NCBI GenBank assembly: GCA_019753155.1
Contig: JAIELG010000016.1
Coordinates: 124,001 to 188,000 of the forward strand
Origin: Burkholderiales bacterium
GTDB lineage: Bacteria; Pseudomonadota; Gammaproteobacteria; Burkholderiales; JABEVD01
DNA: 64,000 nucleotides
Direction: 5' to 3'
A program made the translations under genes and the position numbers. Under the pieces are notes generated by a model. The model saw only the letters and a program-made list of their open reading frames with translations. It was not told the origin of the DNA and did no database searches. Below are positions 1-7,302 of this stretch, one piece after another (positions within the stretch are counted from its first letter, which is position 1; every line of letters begins with the position of its first letter).

Positions 1-504
1 GATGCCGGGGAGGACGACCATGTTGATTTTTATCATCTCGAATCCGGCATTCCTGGCCGCTTCGATGCCGGCGGAAATCTGCACGAATGCATCTCTCCCG
101 GTCATTTTCTCGATGAGCTTTGCATCGAGAGCATCCAGGCTGATGTTGATGCGGTCGATTCCCGCAGCTTTCAGGTTTGCGGCTTGCTGCTCAAGTTGGG
201 TTGCATTGGTGCTGAGCGAGAGATCCTCGATTGCCGGGATGGATGAGAGGCGCGCAGCGAGACCGGGCAGGTTTTTCCTCAACAGGGGCTCGCCCCCGGT
301 CAGCCTGATCCTTTTCACGCCGAGCTTCACGAAGATCCTGGAAAGCCTTTCGATTTCGTCGAAACTCAGCCAGTTTTGCGGCTCTTCGTAGTCCGAATGG
401 ACTTTGGGCAGGCAATAGCTGCACCTCAGGTCGCAGCGGTCGGTGACCGAAAGCCTGAGATATTCGATCTTCCGCCCGAAGGGATCTGTCAATTGTTTGC
501 CCAA
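1..504 (-). CDS. moaA: GTP 3',8-cyclase MoaA, N-terminal part (cut by window edge)
   Basis: Radical SAM enzyme that converts GTP to 3',8-cyclo-GTP, the first step of molybdenum cofactor synthesis in the cytoplasm. About 168 residues are present and the reading frame is still open at base 1. The radical SAM cluster motif C-x3-C-x2-C (CDLRCSYC) is at residues 24-31 and is followed by the GGEPLLR motif that binds SAM. No ATG precedes the conserved region in frame. The TTG at 502-504, behind a weak GGAAAG, is my choice because it gives the usual MoaA N-terminal length. It is divergent from mobB across a short region with a ModE-like palindrome. Identity is certain, the start is not. Confidence 0.9.
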   Translation of the reverse strand, partial: MGKQLTDPFGRKIEYLRLSVTDRCDLRCSYCLPKVHSDYEEPQNWLSFDEIERLSRIFVKLGVKRIRLTGGEPLLRKNLPGLAARLSSIPAIEDLSLSTNATQLEQQAANLKAAGIDRINISLDALDAKLIEKMTGRDAFVQISAGIEAARNAGFEMIKINMVVLPGI

Positions 505-519
505 GTCTTTTCTTTCCGC

Positions 520-541
520 GTTATATTTGCAAAAATATAAC
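520..541. promoter_or_regulatory. ModE-box-like palindrome between moaA and mobB
   Basis: Perfect inverted repeat with arms GTTATATTT and AAATATAAC around a 4-nt centre. Read with its flank it is CGTTATAT, 7 nt, ATATAAC, which closely resembles the known ModE operator (CGTTATAT half-sites with 6-8 nt between). It lies 15 bp from the moaA start and 29 bp from the mobB start, where it could control both directions. A modE-like gene lies 2.4 kb away in the same cluster. The site is seen in the sequence; its role is inferred. Confidence 0.6.
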
Positions 542-570
542 ACTTATGATGCCGGAAAATAAAGTACGCG

Positions 571-1068
571 ATGAAAATATTCGGATTTGCAGGATATTCT
601 GGAAGCGGCAAGACGACGCTGATCGAAAAGCTGATTCCCATTTTCGCGAACGAAGGGTTCGAGGTTTCGCTCATCAAGCATGCCCACCATTATTTCGATA
701 TCGATCAGCCCGGAAAGGATTCCTGGCGGCACAGAAAGGCAGGGGCGGGCGAAGTGCTCGTAGCCTCGGGCAGGCGATGGGCAGTGATACACGAACTTTC
801 GGGAAAAGCCGAACCCTCCCTCGAAGATCACCTCAAACGCCTTTCTCCATGCGATTTCGTTTTCGTGGAAGGATACAGGCATGAGCACATACCCAAGCTC
901 GAAATTCACCGCAAGGCTGCCATGAGTCCCTTGCTCTTTCCGGAAGATCCCCATATCGTTGGAATCGCCAGCGATGTTCTGCTCGAGACGGCGTTGCCCC
1001 AGATCGATCTGGACAGGGCCGATTTGATCGCAGCCTTTATAAAAAAATATTTTGGAATATATTCATGA
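571..1068 (+). CDS. mobB: Molybdopterin-guanine dinucleotide biosynthesis adapter MobB
   Basis: GTP-binding accessory protein that assists MobA in attaching GMP to molybdopterin. The 165-residue product starts with a P-loop (GYSGSGKTT, residues 8-16) and has the MobB pattern IKHAHH-x4-D near residue 40. Length is typical of stand-alone MobB. The stop codon overlaps the moeA start (ATGA at 1065-1068), so the two are translationally coupled. It is the first gene of the rightward mobB-moeA-moaD-moaE run behind the ModE-like palindrome. Confidence 0.93.
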   Translation: MKIFGFAGYSGSGKTTLIEKLIPIFANEGFEVSLIKHAHHYFDIDQPGKDSWRHRKAGAGEVLVASGRRWAVIHELSGKAEPSLEDHLKRLSPCDFVFVEGYRHEHIPKLEIHRKAAMSPLLFPEDPHIVGIASDVLLETALPQIDLDRADLIAAFIKKYFGIYS

Positions 1069-2255
1069 CCGTCATATCACCGCTTGAAGCGCTCGATCTC
1101 CTCATATCCAGGGCCAGTCCGGTTGCGCAGATCGAAAGAGCCGAAACCGAAAGCGCGCTCGGCAGGATACTGGCCGAAGAGCTTCTTTCTCCATGCGATG
1201 TCCCGCCATGCGACAACAGCGCGATGGATGGTTTCGCTATTTCCGTCGAGGGTTGCGGCGAAGAACCCTTGCCGATTTCCCAGCGCATTCCTGCCGGGAT
1301 TCGTCCCCTGCCACTTGCCCCTGGAACCGCCGCACGAATCTTCACCGGTGCGCCTATCCCGCTTGGGGCGGATGCGGTCGTCATGCAGGAGGATTGCATC
1401 TTCGACGAAGAAAAAGTGAAAATAGGCCGAAAGCCCAAGCTCAGGAGCAATATCAGGAGGCGCGGAGAGGATATCGCAAAAGGGAGCGTATTTCTGCATG
1501 GCGGAATGAAGCTGCGCCCCCAGGAACTGGCATTGATTTCTTCCGTCGGGATTGCCAGCATTCGACTCTACAGGAAGCTTCGCGTTGCCATCTTTTTCAC
1601 GGGGAATGAAATCGTCATGCCGGGAACCCCGCTCGGCCCCGGCCAGATTTACAATTCGAACCGCTTCAGCCTGATCGGACTTCTGGACGCGCTCCATTGC
1701 GAAATCCACGATCTCGGCATCGTGCCCGATGATGTCGAATCGACTGTTTCCGCGCTCGAAGAGGCCTGCAGGAATGCGGATCTCGTCCTGACATGCGGTG
1801 GCGTTTCGGTTGGGGAGGAAGATCATGTCAGAGTCGCCGTGGAGAAAATCGGCTGCATCGAAATGTGGGGCGTTGCGATCAAGCCCGGAAAGCCATTTGC
1901 TTTCGGGGAGGTTTTCGGGATTCCTTTCATCGGCCTTCCGGGAAACCCGGTATCGGCATTCCAGATGTTCTGCCTGTTCGCGAGGCCATTCATCCTGCGT
2001 TCTCAGGGCGCGCTTAAATGGCAGCCGCAGGCTTTTATGGTGAAAGCCGATTTCGACTGGGAAGCCGGGAAAAGGGCCGAATGGTTGAGAGCGAAGCTCG
2101 ACGGGGAATCCCGTGCCAGGATATATTCCAGCCAGGGTTCCGCTATGCTTACATCGCTTGTCTGGGCAGACGGGCTCGTGGAAGTCCCCCCCGGGGTCTG
2201 TGTCCAGAGGGGCGAGATGGTTCGTTTCACGCCATTTTCAGAATTGTTCATTTGA
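1065..2255 (+). CDS. moeA: Molybdopterin molybdenumtransferase MoeA
   Basis: Inserts molybdate into adenylylated molybdopterin, the metal insertion step of cofactor synthesis. The 396-residue length is close to the usual 400-410. Visible family motifs are DNSAMDG (about residue 50), PxGADAVV near residue 105, the MPT-binding TCGGVSVGEEDH segment near residue 240 and GLPGNPVS near residue 290. It overlaps mobB by 4 bp and ends one base before moaD, so it belongs to the same transcript. Nothing is missing or unusual. Confidence 0.96.
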   Translation: MTVISPLEALDLLISRASPVAQIERAETESALGRILAEELLSPCDVPPCDNSAMDGFAISVEGCGEEPLPISQRIPAGIRPLPLAPGTAARIFTGAPIPLGADAVVMQEDCIFDEEKVKIGRKPKLRSNIRRRGEDIAKGSVFLHGGMKLRPQELALISSVGIASIRLYRKLRVAIFFTGNEIVMPGTPLGPGQIYNSNRFSLIGLLDALHCEIHDLGIVPDDVESTVSALEEACRNADLVLTCGGVSVGEEDHVRVAVEKIGCIEMWGVAIKPGKPFAFGEVFGIPFIGLPGNPVSAFQMFCLFARPFILRSQGALKWQPQAFMVKADFDWEAGKRAEWLRAKLDGESRARIYSSQGSAMLTSLVWADGLVEVPPGVCVQRGEMVRFTPFSELFI

Positions 2256-2256
2256 T

Positions 2257-2499
2257 ATGAGAATCCTTTATTTTGCGAGACTTCGCGAAGCATTCGGCGC
2301 CTACGAGGACATCATGCTGCCGCAAGGCGTCACGGATGCGGGAGGGCTGGTTGCGCTGCTCGAAGCCAGGGGTGGGAAGTGGCATGACGAACTTGCCAAG
2401 CCTTTCAGGCTTGCGGTCAACCGGCAAATGGCGGGACTCGATGCCGCAGTGAACAATGGCGATGAAGTTGCCATTTTCCCCCCTGTTACCGGAGGATGA
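2257..2499 (+). CDS. moaD: Molybdopterin synthase small (sulfur carrier) subunit MoaD
   Basis: Ubiquitin-like sulfur carrier of molybdopterin synthase. The 80-residue protein begins MRILYFARLRE and ends in PPVTGG; the C-terminal Gly-Gly is what gets adenylylated and thiocarboxylated. An in-frame start exists further upstream inside moeA, but the ATG one base after the moeA stop gives the normal MoaD length. No dedicated moeB is in this window, so the activating enzyme must be encoded elsewhere. Confidence 0.94.
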   Translation: MRILYFARLREAFGAYEDIMLPQGVTDAGGLVALLEARGGKWHDELAKPFRLAVNRQMAGLDAAVNNGDEVAIFPPVTGG

Positions 2500-2500
2500 T

Positions 2501-2953
2501 ATGGAAGCGAGGGTGCAGCAGGAAGATTTTGACCTGGGAATCGAGGTGGCGAAAATCAGGGGGCGATTTTCCGGTATCGGCGCCATTGCGAGCTTTGTCG
2601 GGTTCGTGCGTGACTTCAGCGAGGGTCGTAAGGTGAGCGGAATGATGCTGGAACATTATCCGGGGATGGCGGAAATTGCGCTTCATGCCATTCTGGACGA
2701 GGCGCGGGAGAAATGGGGCATACTGGATGCCACCATCGTCCATCGGGTGGGGCGTCTCGCAGTATCGGAGCAGATCGTCCTCGTCCTGGCTGCTTCGCCC
2801 CACAGGATGGAGGCCTTCAAGGCAGTCGAGTTCATCATCGATCTCCTGAAAACGCAAGCGCCGTTCTGGAAGAAGGAAACGACAACAGAAGGGGATCAAT
2901 GGGTCGAAGCGAAGTCTTCAGACGGCCTCGCGGCTTCACGCTGGGTCGAGTGA
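2501..2953 (+). CDS. moaE: Molybdopterin synthase catalytic subunit MoaE
   Basis: Catalytic subunit that transfers MoaD sulfur onto cyclic pyranopterin monophosphate. The 150-residue length equals that of E. coli MoaE. Family motifs are GAIASFVGFVRD near residue 30, the LEHYPGMAE segment near 55 and the lysine-rich active segment APFWKKE near 125. The ATG at 2501 follows a strong GGAGGA embedded in the end of moaD, which favours it over an upstream in-frame start. The 3' end overlaps the convergent modE-like gene by 18 bp. Confidence 0.95.
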   Translation: MEARVQQEDFDLGIEVAKIRGRFSGIGAIASFVGFVRDFSEGRKVSGMMLEHYPGMAEIALHAILDEAREKWGILDATIVHRVGRLAVSEQIVLVLAASPHRMEAFKAVEFIIDLLKTQAPFWKKETTTEGDQWVEAKSSDGLAASRWVE

Positions 2954-3283
2954 ATCCTTGATCGCTTCGCTCGTTCTGGATAGAAATTCCATATGATCTG
3001 TTTCGATTTTCCTGTAAAGAGATATGAGACGCCTGGCTTCTTCGGTGAGCTTCGATCCGCCTCCCCCTTTCCCGCCCGATGTGCGTTCGACGAGTGGGAA
3101 GCCCGAATTCCTGTTCATCGCATCGACCGCATCCCAGGCCGATTTGTAGCTCATTTTCATGATCCTGGCGGCTTCTGCGATCGACCCTGTTTCGTCGATA
3201 TGCTGCAGAAGTTCGATTCTTCCATGTCCCAGAAAATTCCTGCCGTTTTTCGTCAGCCAGATGCGGCCATGCACTGCTGTCAA
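2936..3283 (-). CDS. modE: ModE-like molybdate regulator, DNA-binding domain only
   Basis: LysR-type winged-helix regulator related to the N-terminal half of ModE. The helix-turn-helix SIAEAARIMKMSYKSAWDAV and the wing RTSGGKGGGGSKLT match ModE closely. The protein ends after about 115 residues and has no C-terminal molybdate-binding (TOBE) domains, so how it would sense molybdate is unclear. I prefer the TTG at 3281-3283 because AAGGAG stands 8 nt upstream and this clears moaC; an ATG at 3319 is the longer alternative. It probably acts on the palindrome between moaA and mobB (inference). Confidence 0.85.
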   Translation of the reverse strand: MTAVHGRIWLTKNGRNFLGHGRIELLQHIDETGSIAEAARIMKMSYKSAWDAVDAMNRNSGFPLVERTSGGKGGGGSKLTEEARRLISLYRKIETDHMEFLSRTSEAIKDSLDPA

Positions 3284-3354
3284 TTTGATTTCTCCTTGAA
3301 CCCTGACGTAATATGCCATTCGATATCGCGCAGGTCAACGACAGGGAAAGCTGG

Positions 3355-3825
3355 ATGAAAGGATTGACGCATTTCGATTCCAGAGGAGACGCGCATATGG
3401 TCGACGTTTCCGGGAAAGGCGAAACCCGGCGTATCGCGATTGCGGAGGGGCGCATCGGGATGAAGCTCGAAACGCTGGGAATCGTCAAAAGCGGAAGCGG
3501 AGAAAAAGGGGACGTGCTCGCCGTTTCGCGCATCGCCGGAATCATGGCTGCCAAGCGCACATCCGAATTGATTCCGCTCTGCCATCCCCTCGCCCTTACA
3601 AAAGTCGCAGTGGAATTCGAATTCGAGGAGACTGCAATCCTGTGCAGGGCGCGGACCGAGACGGTGGGGCGGACCGGGGTGGAGATGGAAGCCCTGACAG
3701 CCGCCAGCATTGCGCTCCTCACGATATATGACATGTGCAAGGCTGTGGATAGGGGGATGACTATCTCCGGCATCAGGCTGATCGAGAAACAGGGAGGCGC
3801 TTCCGGAAACTGGCATGCAGAATGA
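3355..3825 (+). CDS. moaC: Cyclic pyranopterin monophosphate synthase MoaC
   Basis: Converts 3',8-cyclo-GTP (the MoaA product) to cyclic pyranopterin monophosphate. With the ATG at 3355 the protein has 156 residues and begins [19 protein letters not shown], matching the normal MoaC start; GGAAAG precedes it. A longer start at 3313 would run into the divergent modE-like gene. Conserved LIPLCHPL and [23 protein letters not shown]-type segments are intact. The 3' end overlaps mobA by 11 bp. Confidence 0.95.
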   Translation: MKGLTHFDSRGDAHMVDVSGKGETRRIAIAEGRIGMKLETLGIVKSGSGEKGDVLAVSRIAGIMAAKRTSELIPLCHPLALTKVAVEFEFEETAILCRARTETVGRTGVEMEALTAASIALLTIYDMCKAVDRGMTISGIRLIEKQGGASGNWHAE

Positions 3826-4396
3826 ATGCGTCACTGCAGCCATCCTCGCAGGGGGGCGCGCAAGCCGCATGGGCGGGAGCGACAAGGGGCTGCTTCTGCT
3901 CGAAGGCGTTTCCCTTGCCGGGAGGGTGGTCAAACGGATTGCGCCATGCGTCGATGAAATCCTCATTACGGCGAACCGCAACCTGGAATTTTATTCCGGT
4001 TTCGGCCTGCCGGTATTCTCTGACGAGGGCTGCGGCCCGCTTTCAGGACTGCGTCAGGCGATGCGCTTTGCAAGTTGTCCGCTGATCCTGACCCTGCCTT
4101 GCGACACGCCTTTTTTTCCTGAAAATCTGGTTGAAAATCTCCGTGCCGGACTGCTGAGAGCCGGAGCGCAGATCGCGATTCCCGAATCGGCAGGAAAAAC
4201 CCATCATGCGATCATGCTTTGCCGCAATGAACTCTTTTCCGATCTCGATGAATTCCTGGAAAAGGGCGGGCGCAAGGTGCGTGACTGGCAGGAAAGATAT
4301 CGACATGTCATGGTGCCTTTTCCCGAACCGAATGCATTTTTCAACATCAATACGCAGGAGGATTTGAAGCGCGCCAAATCTATTTTTTCGGCCTGA
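3815..4396 (+). CDS. mobA: Molybdenum cofactor guanylyltransferase MobA
   Basis: Transfers GMP from GTP to Mo-molybdopterin, giving the bis-MGD cofactor of DMSO-reductase-family enzymes. The 193-residue product has the nucleotidyltransferase signature [17 protein letters not shown] at residues 11-27 and the metal-binding LPCDTPF near residue 95. It overlaps moaC by 11 bp and converges on mogA with a 17 bp overlap. Together with mobB it implies that the host uses bis-MGD enzymes. Confidence 0.94.
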   Translation: MQNECVTAAILAGGRASRMGGSDKGLLLLEGVSLAGRVVKRIAPCVDEILITANRNLEFYSGFGLPVFSDEGCGPLSGLRQAMRFASCPLILTLPCDTPFFPENLVENLRAGLLRAGAQIAIPESAGKTHHAIMLCRNELFSDLDEFLEKGGRKVRDWQERYRHVMVPFPEPNAFFNINTQEDLKRAKSIFSA

Positions 4397-4907
4397 AAGC
4401 GCTGATCGCCTCAAGCTTGGTTTCGATGTAGGGCCCTCCGATGAGGTCGATGCAGTAGGGTATGGCAGGGAAAATGCCGTCCAGCGTTTCCTTGATGGCT
4501 TTGGGCTGACCGGGGAGGTTCAGGATCAAGGCGTTCTTTCTGATGACCCCGACCTGGCGCGAGAGGATGGCGGTAGGTACGTATTTCAGGCTGATTTGGC
4601 GCATCTGTTCGCCGAATCCGTCGAGCACCCTGTCGGCAACGGCAAGTGTCGCATCAGGCGTCACGTCGCGCGGCGCGGGTCCGGTGCCTCCTGTTGTCAG
4701 AACGAGCGCGCAGCCCTGTATGTCGATGAGTTCGACGAGCGTGCGTTCTATCAGGTCGCGTTCGTCGGGAATCAGCCTGGAAATCCCGGTCCATCGGGTC
4801 GCCAGCGCATTATCCAGCCAGGTCTTCAGCGCCGGAATGCCCTTGTCCTCGTAAACCCCGCTGGAGGCGCGGTCGCTGATGCTGATTAGCCCTATCCTGA
4901 TTTCCAT
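4380..4907 (-). CDS. mogA: Molybdopterin adenylyltransferase MogA
   Basis: Adenylylates molybdopterin before MoeA inserts molybdenum. The ATG at 4905-4907 gives 175 residues starting MEIRIGLISISDRAS, the usual MogA N-terminus; an in-frame upstream start adds 12 unconserved residues. The family motif TTGGTGPAPRDVTPDAT is intact near residue 75. A MoaB-type assignment is possible because the two families are alike, but the SDRASSGVYEDKG start and the length favour MogA. Confidence 0.9.
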   Translation of the reverse strand: MEIRIGLISISDRASSGVYEDKGIPALKTWLDNALATRWTGISRLIPDERDLIERTLVELIDIQGCALVLTTGGTGPAPRDVTPDATLAVADRVLDGFGEQMRQISLKYVPTAILSRQVGVIRKNALILNLPGQPKAIKETLDGIFPAIPYCIDLIGGPYIETKLEAISAFRPKK

Positions 4908-4957
4908 GCGCTGCCTGAAAGAATGAAAATCGGATTCTAGCATGCGTTTCTCGTCTG

Positions 4958-5413
4958 TTATGGGATAAGTAAACGCAGGGGAATCATGCCGGATACGGAA
5001 AATCCGTGGCGCTGGTAGAAGCGGATCGCATCGATGTTTGTCCTATCCGTGAGCAGGGTAATGCGCGCGCAGCCTGATGCTTGCGCCTTGGCGATTGCGG
5101 CTTCCAGCAGCCTCGATCCGATTTTGCCGCCGCGCTTTCCGGGTCTCACGATCATGTCTTCCAGGAGGGCAACCTGCCCGCCGCAAGCTGTGCTGACGGT
5201 GTAGAGCAGGTTTACCATGCCCACGATTTCCGTCCCTTCCCTGAATACGAGGATCGTCCCGGTGTCGGGTTGGCTGATGATTTTCCTGAGTCCTTCGGAT
5301 TGCTTCTCCCGGTCAGGTTTGAAATCCTCTTCCTGCTTGAACAGAATCGCGAGAAGCTCGCACAGGAGGGGAATGTCCTCGTGCGTGGCTGCCTCTATTT
5401 TTTCGAGGGGCAT
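4958..5413 (-). CDS. GNAT-family N-acetyltransferase
   Basis: Single-domain GNAT acetyltransferase of 151 residues; the substrate cannot be told from sequence. The acetyl-CoA loop is RPGKRGGKIGSRLLEAA (about residues 90-106; R/Q-x-x-G-x-G/A pattern) and the C-terminal DAIRFYQRHGF motif is typical. It follows mogA in the same direction after 50 bp but shows no functional link with cofactor synthesis. The 200 bp upstream (5414-5613) hold only AT-rich sequence and a GCAGG/CCTGC hairpin, nothing I can assign. Confidence 0.85.
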   Translation of the reverse strand: MPLEKIEAATHEDIPLLCELLAILFKQEEDFKPDREKQSEGLRKIISQPDTGTILVFREGTEIVGMVNLLYTVSTACGGQVALLEDMIVRPGKRGGKIGSRLLEAAIAKAQASGCARITLLTDRTNIDAIRFYQRHGFSVSGMIPLRLLIP

Positions 5414-5613
5414 GGGGATAGGTGTTCCTCTTATGATGATTTCGATTTTATTGTCTCCCCGGATAGTCTATCATCCTTAAGAATCGGAGAGGCAGGTGAA
5501 AGCGCCCTGCTTCAAATCTCTTTAGGATGGTTTATGCGTCGATCCAGCGACTTTATCTCCTGCCAAGGTGGGAATTTCCGCCGTTTTTCCCCAACCAGCT
5601 TCCGCAATTATCC

Positions 5614-7302
5614 ATGCGAGAAGGCCTGAAAATCCGTTTTCTGCTTTTCGCAGTTGCACTTCTCATTTCCGTGCCTGCGCGAGCCGTATCGATGGGGGAG
5701 AGCGGGATCAGCGATTTGCAGGGGCAGTTCTATCTGGCGGAAGGGGAGCGTTTCCCCGCGTCGACCACCGATCTGCTCGGCTGGCTTTCGAAGCTGCATG
5801 AAGTCGAAGGCGTGAGCCTGCTCGGCGGCAGCTACTGGTTCCGCGCCGAATTGCGAAACGATGCCGGCAATACGCAATGGGTGCTCGAACCCGACGACAG
5901 ATTGATCGACAGTGTGGAAGTTCGAGTTTACGGGCAGGGCGGGGACGTGCAGCGTTTCGTCACAGGTTACCGGGCGGAGCACGACTACATGCTGCACTCG
6001 GGCAAGGCCATAAGCCTGCCCCGAGGGTCGAGTGCAACGGTCCTGATTCATTTCGAAAGCCCCTACTATGCCTCGGTGCCGAAAGTGAATCTGTTCCCTG
6101 AACGCGCCTATCGGCATATCGTATTTTCCGACGATACGATGGCCCTCGCAGCTTTCGGGGCGCTCCTGACCCTTGCGTGCTACAACCTGTTCATTTACTG
6201 GATTACGCGTGACCGCACGCTTTTCTATTATGCCGCCTATATGATCGCCTATTTTTTCGGATGGGCGTTCACCTTCCAGCTTCCGGCGGAATTGTTCGGC
6301 TGGCACGATCTGCATCTGCACTATATCTGGTTTTTCCTGCTTCATGTGCTCAATACGCTGTTTTACATGGAGTTTCTGAAACTCAGGGTGAATTTTCCGC
6401 GCCTTGCGGCGATCAGCCGGATCAACATCGTGTTGCCGCTCGTCCTGCTGCCGAGCTGCTTCTTCGCCCTGCCTTATGCGCATCTCCTGGCGACGGCGGT
6501 CATCAGCCTGTGGCTGAGCATCGCCCTTGTATGCGGCATTGTGAGCCTTGCGAACGGTTTTCGTCCGGCGCGCTATTTCGTGCTGGCCTTCATTGCGCTT
6601 CTTGTTCCGGGAATCATTATCCTGCCTGCCAATCTGGGGCTGGTGCCGGAAATCGTGAGGAACTCCGAACTCTTCACCTTGCTGGGCGGCACTCTGGATG
6701 GAATCCTGCTGGCTTTCGGGGTGGCTGACAAAATCCGGGCGCTCGCAATCGAAAAGGAGCATGCCCTGCAGCGGTTGAGCAAAATGCTGGCATTGACCCG
6801 CACCGACCACCTGACGGGCATTGCAAACCGCCATGCTTTTGATCAGATTTTCAAGGAAAGCTTCCACTGTCCGGATTTTTCGGGCGATCCGGACCAATTG
6901 ATGCTGTTTCTCATCGACCTGGATGGCTTGAAGCGGGTCAACGACTGTCACGGGCATTCGCGGGGAGACGAACTGCTGCGCGTATTCGCCAAGTCTCTTG
7001 CCGGGCTGGAGTCGGGCAGCATTTCGGCGTTCCGGTTGGGGGGAGATGAATTCACCCTGCTTGCGCAAAAGCGCAACGAAGCCGAACTCGTCTCGGCCAT
7101 GGCGCGGTTCGAGGCGGATCTGCGCGAACAGGGATTCACCGAAACGGGAATAAGCTACGGCATAGCCTATGCGGGAGAGAGCACGTCGAGCGAAGACATG
7201 CTCATCATTGCCGATAGTCGCATGTACGACAACAAGGTCGCCAAGCGTCAGGCCAGGGCGACTGATGCATGGCTTGTGAGCCCGGTCCGGGATATTGCCT
7301 AG
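5614..7302 (+). CDS. Membrane diguanylate cyclase with 7TMR-DISM sensor
   Basis: Inner-membrane enzyme that would make cyclic di-GMP in response to a periplasmic signal. A signal peptide (residues 1-24, ending SVPARA) is followed by a 7TMR-DISM periplasmic domain to about residue 170, seven hydrophobic segments to about 390 and a GGDEF domain to the end. The active site is intact (RLGGDEF), as is the TDHLTGIANR start of the domain. No RxxD inhibitory site stands 5 residues before GGDEF. The ATG at 5614 is chosen because the signal peptide begins there; a frame start at 5527 would bury it. It ends 4 bp inside the convergent next gene. Confidence 0.9.
   Translation: MREGLKIRFLLFAVALLISVPARAVSMGESGISDLQGQFYLAEGERFPASTTDLLGWLSKLHEVEGVSLLGGSYWFRAELRNDAGNTQWVLEPDDRLIDSVEVRVYGQGGDVQRFVTGYRAEHDYMLHSGKAISLPRGSSATVLIHFESPYYASVPKVNLFPERAYRHIVFSDDTMALAAFGALLTLACYNLFIYWITRDRTLFYYAAYMIAYFFGWAFTFQLPAELFGWHDLHLHYIWFFLLHVLNTLFYMEFLKLRVNFPRLAAISRINIVLPLVLLPSCFFALPYAHLLATAVISLWLSIALVCGIVSLANGFRPARYFVLAFIALLVPGIIILPANLGLVPEIVRNSELFTLLGGTLDGILLAFGVADKIRALAIEKEHALQRLSKMLALTRTDHLTGIANRHAFDQIFKESFHCPDFSGDPDQLMLFLIDLDGLKRVNDCHGHSRGDELLRVFAKSLAGLESGSISAFRLGGDEFTLLAQKRNEAELVSAMARFEADLREQGFTETGISYGIAYAGESTSSEDMLIIADSRMYDNKVAKRQARATDAWLVSPVRDIA

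Noticed and set aside
5485-5535. Glycine or c-di-GMP riboswitch upstream of the diguanylate cyclase (GGAGAGGC...)
   Set aside because: Only a GCAGG/CCTGC hairpin is present; the conserved core sequences of either class are missing.
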